Source: CAYHGV01 sp964356135 | GTDB taxonomy: Bacteria; Hydrothermota; Tepidihabitantia; CAYHGV01 | Direction of reading: 5' to 3' | Assembly: GCA_964356135.1 (NCBI GenBank) | Contig: CAYHGV010000119.1 | Coordinates: 1 to 7,334 of the forward strand | DNA: 7,334 nucleotides | Part shown: positions 5,419-7,334 of the stretch, piece after piece | How positions within the stretch are numbered: position 1 is the stretch's first letter | How the letters are laid out: each line of letters begins with the position of its first letter | The notes under the pieces: model-generated | Seen by the model: the letters and a program-made list of their open reading frames with translations, nothing else | Database searches by the model: none | Told to the model about the DNA's origin: nothing | Position numbers and translations under genes: made by a program

Positions 5419-6168
5419 CTAATACTCCCCGCGATTGAAGAAAAAAATCGCTAACGAAATCGCAAGCACACTGAATCCGACCAGGAATCCGAGGTCGACT
5501 ACCCACGAAAAAGAAGATATGCCGAGCATCACCTTTCGGATGCAGTCAACCCCGTAGGTCAGTGGATTTATCTGGACGATGATTTTCAGCCATTTCGGCA
5601 GTCCGGCGAGCGGAAACATCGCTCCGCTCAAAAAGAACATCGGCATAATGATAAAATTCATGATCGTGCCGAACCCTTCAAACGAAGTCATTCGTGCCGC
5701 AATGATGATGCCGATGCTCGTCAGGGCAAACGCAATTAAAAACATCAACGGCACCAGGATGAGAATCGCATACCAGGTTATCGGCACCTTAACCAGCAGA
5801 CTGAAGAGTAAAACGATACTCCCCTGCATCACCGCCAGGGTGCTGCCGGCAAACGCTTTGCCCAGGACGATCGCAGTACGCGGCACCGGCGCCACCAGCA
5901 GCTCTTTTAAAAACCCGAACTCCCGGTCCCAGATAATCGAAATCGCCGATTGGATAGCGGTAAAAATCAACGCCATCGCAATAATCCCGGGAAAGATGAA
6001 CTGGGTATAGTTGAATCCACCCACGGTTTTGAACGACGGCCGTAACCCCATGCCCAAGATAAACAACCAGAGAATCGGCCGGACGATCGAACCATAGAGC
6101 TGGCTGCGCTGCCGGAAATAGCGTATTAAATCGCGCAGCCAGACGATATAAATTGTCTGCCAGTCCAT
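5419..6168 (-). CDS. DrrB-like ABC-2 family export permease
   Basis: Membrane subunit, 249 aa, pairing with the ATPase encoded upstream. About six hydrophobic segments are visible: roughly residues 28-42, 56-78, 100-127, 133-158, 168-190 and 223-243. Between the second and third lies WDREFGFLKELLVAPVPR (80-97), the cytoplasmic coupling sequence typical of DrrB/NodJ-type permeases. MPMFFLSGAMFPLAGLPKWL and the NPLTYGVDCIRKVMLG segment are also characteristic. The ATG at 6168 has only a modest AGGG upstream. The gene begins 92 nt after the ATPase stop, a longer gap than usual for such pairs, and the gap is filled with repeats. Relatives export drugs, polysaccharide or lipids; the substrate here is unknown. 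Confidence 0.9.
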   Translation of the reverse strand: MDWQTIYIVWLRDLIRYFRQRSQLYGSIVRPILWLFILGMGLRPSFKTVGGFNYTQFIFPGIIAMALIFTAIQSAISIIWDREFGFLKELLVAPVPRTAIVLGKAFAGSTLAVMQGSIVLLFSLLVKVPITWYAILILVPLMFLIAFALTSIGIIIAARMTSFEGFGTIMNFIIMPMFFLSGAMFPLAGLPKWLKIIVQINPLTYGVDCIRKVMLGISSFSWVVDLGFLVGFSVLAISLAIFFFNRGEY

Positions 6169-6191
6169 TTAATCTACCCTATCGTCCAATT

Positions 6192-6260
6192 CATTATTCG
6201 TGTACATTCGCTGTCATTCGTGTCGCCTCGCTTCGAGGCGAATTCGTGGTTTTCGTAGTT
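6192..6260. repeat. ATTCGTG repeat carrying a hairpin, between ATPase and permease genes
   Basis: Several copies of ATTCGTG or close variants (ATTCGTG, ATTCGCTG, ATTCGTG, ATTCGTGG, TTTCGTAG) fill the gap. In their midst is a hairpin, TCGCCTCG (6223-6230) and CGAGGCGA (6234-6241) with a 3-base loop, directly followed by another ATTCGTG. The repeats are the complement of the CACGAA type seen at 1317-1353. The hairpin could act in mRNA processing or partial termination, but it lacks a T-run. Confidence 0.6.
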
Positions 6261-7232
6261 TCACCGCATCCCTTTCTGAAAGCGCATCCGGGTCCGTAAG
6301 TGGTCTTTATTCGATGCGGCCTCAGTCCGAATTTCTCTGCCGGTCAATTTTAAAAAGACATCGTCGAGCGTGGGTCGGCGGACACTGACCGCCTGAATCG
6401 GAATCTGCGCGTCTTTCACCAACCGGGGAACGAACTCCTCACCGTTTTCCATTTCAAAGTGAAGCCCGGTCGAATCGCGTTTGACAGCTACTTGATAGCG
6501 CTCGCCGATCTCTTTTTCCGCCTGTTCATCGTTCGCGGTCCGGACGGAAACAATATCACCCCGCACCATTCGTTTCAGGGTATCGGGCGTATCGAGGGTG
6601 ATAATTTTCCCGTAATCAATGACGGCGATTCGATCGCAGTTCTCCGCCTCGTCCATATAGTGGGTCGTCAGAAATATCGTCAATTTTTTCAACCGCCGCA
6701 GCGTATTGAGATAATCCCATATCCGGCTCCGGGTCTGGGGGTCTAAACCCAGGGTTGGTTCATCGAGAAATAAAACTCTGGGTGCATGGAGAAGCCCGCG
6801 GGCAATTTCCAGCCTCCGTTTCATTCCGCCGGAAAAATAACGGACGAGGCTCGACCGCCGCTCTTCGAGCTCGGTCATCGCTAACACCTGTCCAATCCGT
6901 TCATTCAGTTCTTTTTTGGGGACCTTATAAATAAAGCCATGAAACCGGAGATTTTCATACGCGGTCAACCGATCATCCAGACTCGGGTCTTGAAAGATAA
7001 TGCCGATCGACCGACGCACCTTGTGCGGTTCCTTGACGACATCGAAACCGGCAATCCACGCTTTGCCTCTCGATGGCCGCAGTAACGTGCAGAGCATCTT
7101 GATCGTTGTCGTCTTACCCGCACCGTTCGGACCCAAAAAACCGAACACTTCACCTTCGTTCACCTCGAACGAAACCCCATCGACTGCCCAGAGGCCGTTG
7201 AAATTCCGCGCCAAATTTTCGACTTTGATCAT
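6261..7232 (-). CDS. DrrA-like ABC transporter ATP-binding protein
   Basis: ATPase subunit of a drug-type exporter, 323 aa. Motifs: Walker A GPNGAGKTTT at residues 34-43, Q-loop Q81 in GIIFQDPSLDDRLT, signature YFSGGMKRRLEIARGL at 132-147, Walker B VLFLDEPTLGLDP at 153-165 with E158, and H191 in TTHYMDEAENCDR. The C-terminal region past residue 225 ends with VRRPTLDDVFLKLTGREIR, the hallmark of the DrrA (daunorubicin resistance) subfamily, then a basic tail of about twenty residues. This separates it from the shorter NatA-like ATPase at 1466-2182. The ATG at 7232 is fixed by the conserved MIKVENL start, but no ribosome site precedes it and the promoter -10 box lies only ten bases away, suggesting a nearly leaderless mRNA. 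Confidence 0.92.
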   Translation of the reverse strand: MIKVENLARNFNGLWAVDGVSFEVNEGEVFGFLGPNGAGKTTTIKMLCTLLRPSRGKAWIAGFDVVKEPHKVRRSIGIIFQDPSLDDRLTAYENLRFHGFIYKVPKKELNERIGQVLAMTELEERRSSLVRYFSGGMKRRLEIARGLLHAPRVLFLDEPTLGLDPQTRSRIWDYLNTLRRLKKLTIFLTTHYMDEAENCDRIAVIDYGKIITLDTPDTLKRMVRGDIVSVRTANDEQAEKEIGERYQVAVKRDSTGLHFEMENGEEFVPRLVKDAQIPIQAVSVRRPTLDDVFLKLTGREIRTEAASNKDHLRTRMRFQKGMR

Positions 7233-7242
7233 AAACGGAAGA

Positions 7243-7270
7243 ATTATCCCGGTTATTTCAGAACTGTCAA
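7243..7270 (-). promoter_or_regulatory. strong sigma-70-type promoter of the DrrAB-like operon, nearly leaderless
   Basis: On the minus strand a perfect TTGACA (7270-7265) is followed after 16 bp by GATAAT (7248-7243, five of six to consensus). Initiation six or seven bases later falls at about 7236, only about four bases before the ATG at 7232. TTCCGTTT between box and start has no Shine-Dalgarno sequence, which fits leaderless translation. Confidence 0.6.
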
Positions 7271-7308
7271 GGATAGTTGAACCTGAATCCTGCGTGATTT
7301 TTTGGAAA

Positions 7309-7334
7309 TAGTGTCACAAATTCCTTAATAAACA
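7309..7334. mobile_element. possible terminus of a mobile element running off the right edge
   Basis: TAGTGTCACAAATTCCTTAA begins here and continues past the window. Its first seven bases are the inverse of GACACTA at 46-52. Its TAGTGT start and CCTTAATAAACA block resemble TAGTGT and CCTTAACAAATA at the left end of the 73-bp element (4535-4562). Too short to prove; the interior lies outside the window. Confidence 0.25.

Noticed and set aside
5079..5454. Small plus-strand proteins in the spacer
   Set aside because: Translations come from the repeats and hairpins, without ribosome sites or family resemblance.

Overview
The window comes from a bacterial chromosome of roughly balanced base composition. 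Two features point to a Gram-negative-type environmental lineage, possibly one of the uncultured candidate phyla: a lipoprotein signal on one product, and short degenerate repeats of the CACAGATGAACA / CACGAAA type between genes. I recall such repeats from genomes of that sort, but this is impression rather than proof, and no gene here fixes the taxonomy.

Layout from the right edge (most genes are on the minus strand). A DrrA-like ATPase (7232-6261) and an ABC-2 permease (6168-5419) form one export operon. It starts at a promoter so close to the ATG that the mRNA would be nearly leaderless. A repeat- and hairpin-rich spacer (5105-5418) follows. Next come msrA (5104-4295) and msrB (4287-3802), coding for methionine sulfoxide reductases. 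msrB is intact and of the type without the zinc site. msrA is broken by two insertions and a one-base frameshift. Converging on msrB from the plus strand is a ydeI/omdA-family gene (2969-3721), broken by one insertion. To the left is a second minus-strand export operon: a small lipoprotein (2635-2222) with its own promoter, a NatA-like ATPase (2182-1466) and a NatB-like permease (1291-128).

The most notable finding is a pair of small non-coding elements, one in ydeI (3178-3351) and one in msrA (4843-5016). Both are exactly 174 bp and lie in the same plus-strand orientation. Each has 14-bp perfect terminal inverted repeats. The two copies differ at two bases of the repeat, and both ends changed together so that pairing is kept. 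Internal hairpins are conserved while the loops have diverged. The msrA copy lies inside the catalytic GCFWC motif. No target duplication is visible, and removing either copy end to end restores the reading frame. A third, unrelated 73-bp element with 11-bp inverted repeats (4531-4603) also sits in msrA. They look like MITEs (non-autonomous elements moved by a transposase encoded elsewhere), but I could not assign a family.

The spacers between ATPase and permease in both export operons carry the same CACGAA-type repeats. Both window edges show possible ends of further mobile elements (TAGTGTC inverted).
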